Below are positions 63,631-64,000 of a DNA stretch of 64,000 nucleotides, in pieces. Numbering within the stretch: the first letter of the stretch is position 1; every line of letters starts with the position of its first letter. Made by a program: the position numbers and the translations under genes. Location: contig PYGH01000001.1 of the NCBI GenBank assembly GCA_003014445.1, positions 62,001 to 126,000 on the forward strand, given 5' to 3'. This stretch comes from Fusobacterium naviforme. GTDB taxonomy: Bacteria; Bacillota; Clostridia; Lachnospirales; Lachnospiraceae. The notes below the pieces were generated by a model that was given only the letters and a program-made list of their open reading frames with translations, had not been told where the DNA came from and did no database searches.

Positions 63631-64000
63631 CGCCCTGATTTATACAACGCCCGCGCCGCCCGCCTCCGCCCTCACACGCACGCGCGCTCCAGCGCACACC
63701 AGACCACCCATACACACCAGACCAGGCAGGGTCACACGCCTACATATATACACTGATTATATAAAAGATAGGATGAATTAAGTACACAGCCGCCGCTACA
63801 TAAACTGCATACATATACATAAAAAGAACAAATATATACATAAAATCGCATAAAAGAGTTGAAAGTATCAAAAAAAGACGGGAATACAAAAAAAGAGAGC
63901 GCATAAAAATGCTGGCAGGTTCTTTTGGGAAAATTCTTGCCTGTTACGGGTGCAGCAGCGCAAAAGTTTTCTAGGTAGGATCATTTTTTTAACACTTCAG
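63631..64000. other. Non-coding stretch at the window edge
   Basis: No credible gene is seen in these 370 bases. The first 80 are C-rich (many CGCC and CACACC), the rest is AT-rich with repeated ATACATA and GCATAAAA words and purine-rich runs on the plus strand. This sharp change of composition with small repeats could belong to a replication or transfer region of the element, but nothing decisive is visible. Confidence 0.5.

Noticed and set aside
61025-64000. Right attachment site matching the tRNA-Gly 3' end
   Set aside because: No copy of the tRNA 3' segment was seen; it may lie outside the window.

Overview
The window reads as chromosome of a moderately high-GC anaerobic Firmicute, most like a Lachnospiraceae-type Clostridium. 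The evidence is the block pth-mfd-hup-rqcP-divIC-tilS-hpt-ftsH, rubredoxin, TRAP and YfcC transporters, choline-binding-type cell-wall repeats, and strong TTGACA/TATAAT promoters with AGGAGG ribosome sites. In this block the sporulation genes that sit between the same neighbours in Bacillus (spoVT, yabP, yabQ, spoIIE) are absent, which suggests a lineage that does not form spores. Species cannot be named from sequence reading alone.

Layout. 1-2820: an IS66-family insertion sequence with good ends but lesions in all three genes. 2777-9274: an AT-richer island (GntR regulator, diaminopropionate ammonia-lyase, YfcC-type carrier, two M20 hydrolases) closed on the right by a relic resembling an IS66 end. 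9376-10214: a DUF6282-type gene frameshifted at an A7 run. 10474-16518: a 2014-residue secreted subtilase with C-terminal wall-binding repeats. 16848-22939: a TRAP transporter, GntR regulator, IlvD/Edd dehydratase and truncated RraA-like gene, probably for a sugar acid. 23113-40736: housekeeping genes (pgi, rpiB, sbcDC, pyrC, ABC-F, exonuclease III, trpS), a GlgX-like protein that has lost its catalytic residues, and a small surface-polysaccharide group. 40804-49602: aroD, transporters, a DUF1858 protein, a MATE exporter, a surface protein, a stand-alone protein joining an McrB-like N-terminal region to a DUF3883-like domain, and rubredoxin. 49828-60880: the pth-to-ftsH core block and an active-looking GH13 amylase.

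60952-64000: tRNA-Gly(GCC) followed by what looks like the edge of an integrated element. It holds an integrase fragment interrupted by a stop codon and three back-to-back promoter modules. Each module has a rightward gene for a tiny ribbon-helix-helix-type protein, a leftward gene (the integrase, or one of two paralogous 36-38-residue proteins), and between them a private repeated operator motif with a copy inside the leftward promoter and a copy over the rightward promoter. Two of the modules also begin with a promoter-hairpin-terminator unit that looks like a small RNA of about 70-80 nt, convergent with the tiny gene. This repeated four-part cassette is the most novel structure in the window.

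All calls come from reading translated sequence, motifs and gene order; no database search was run.
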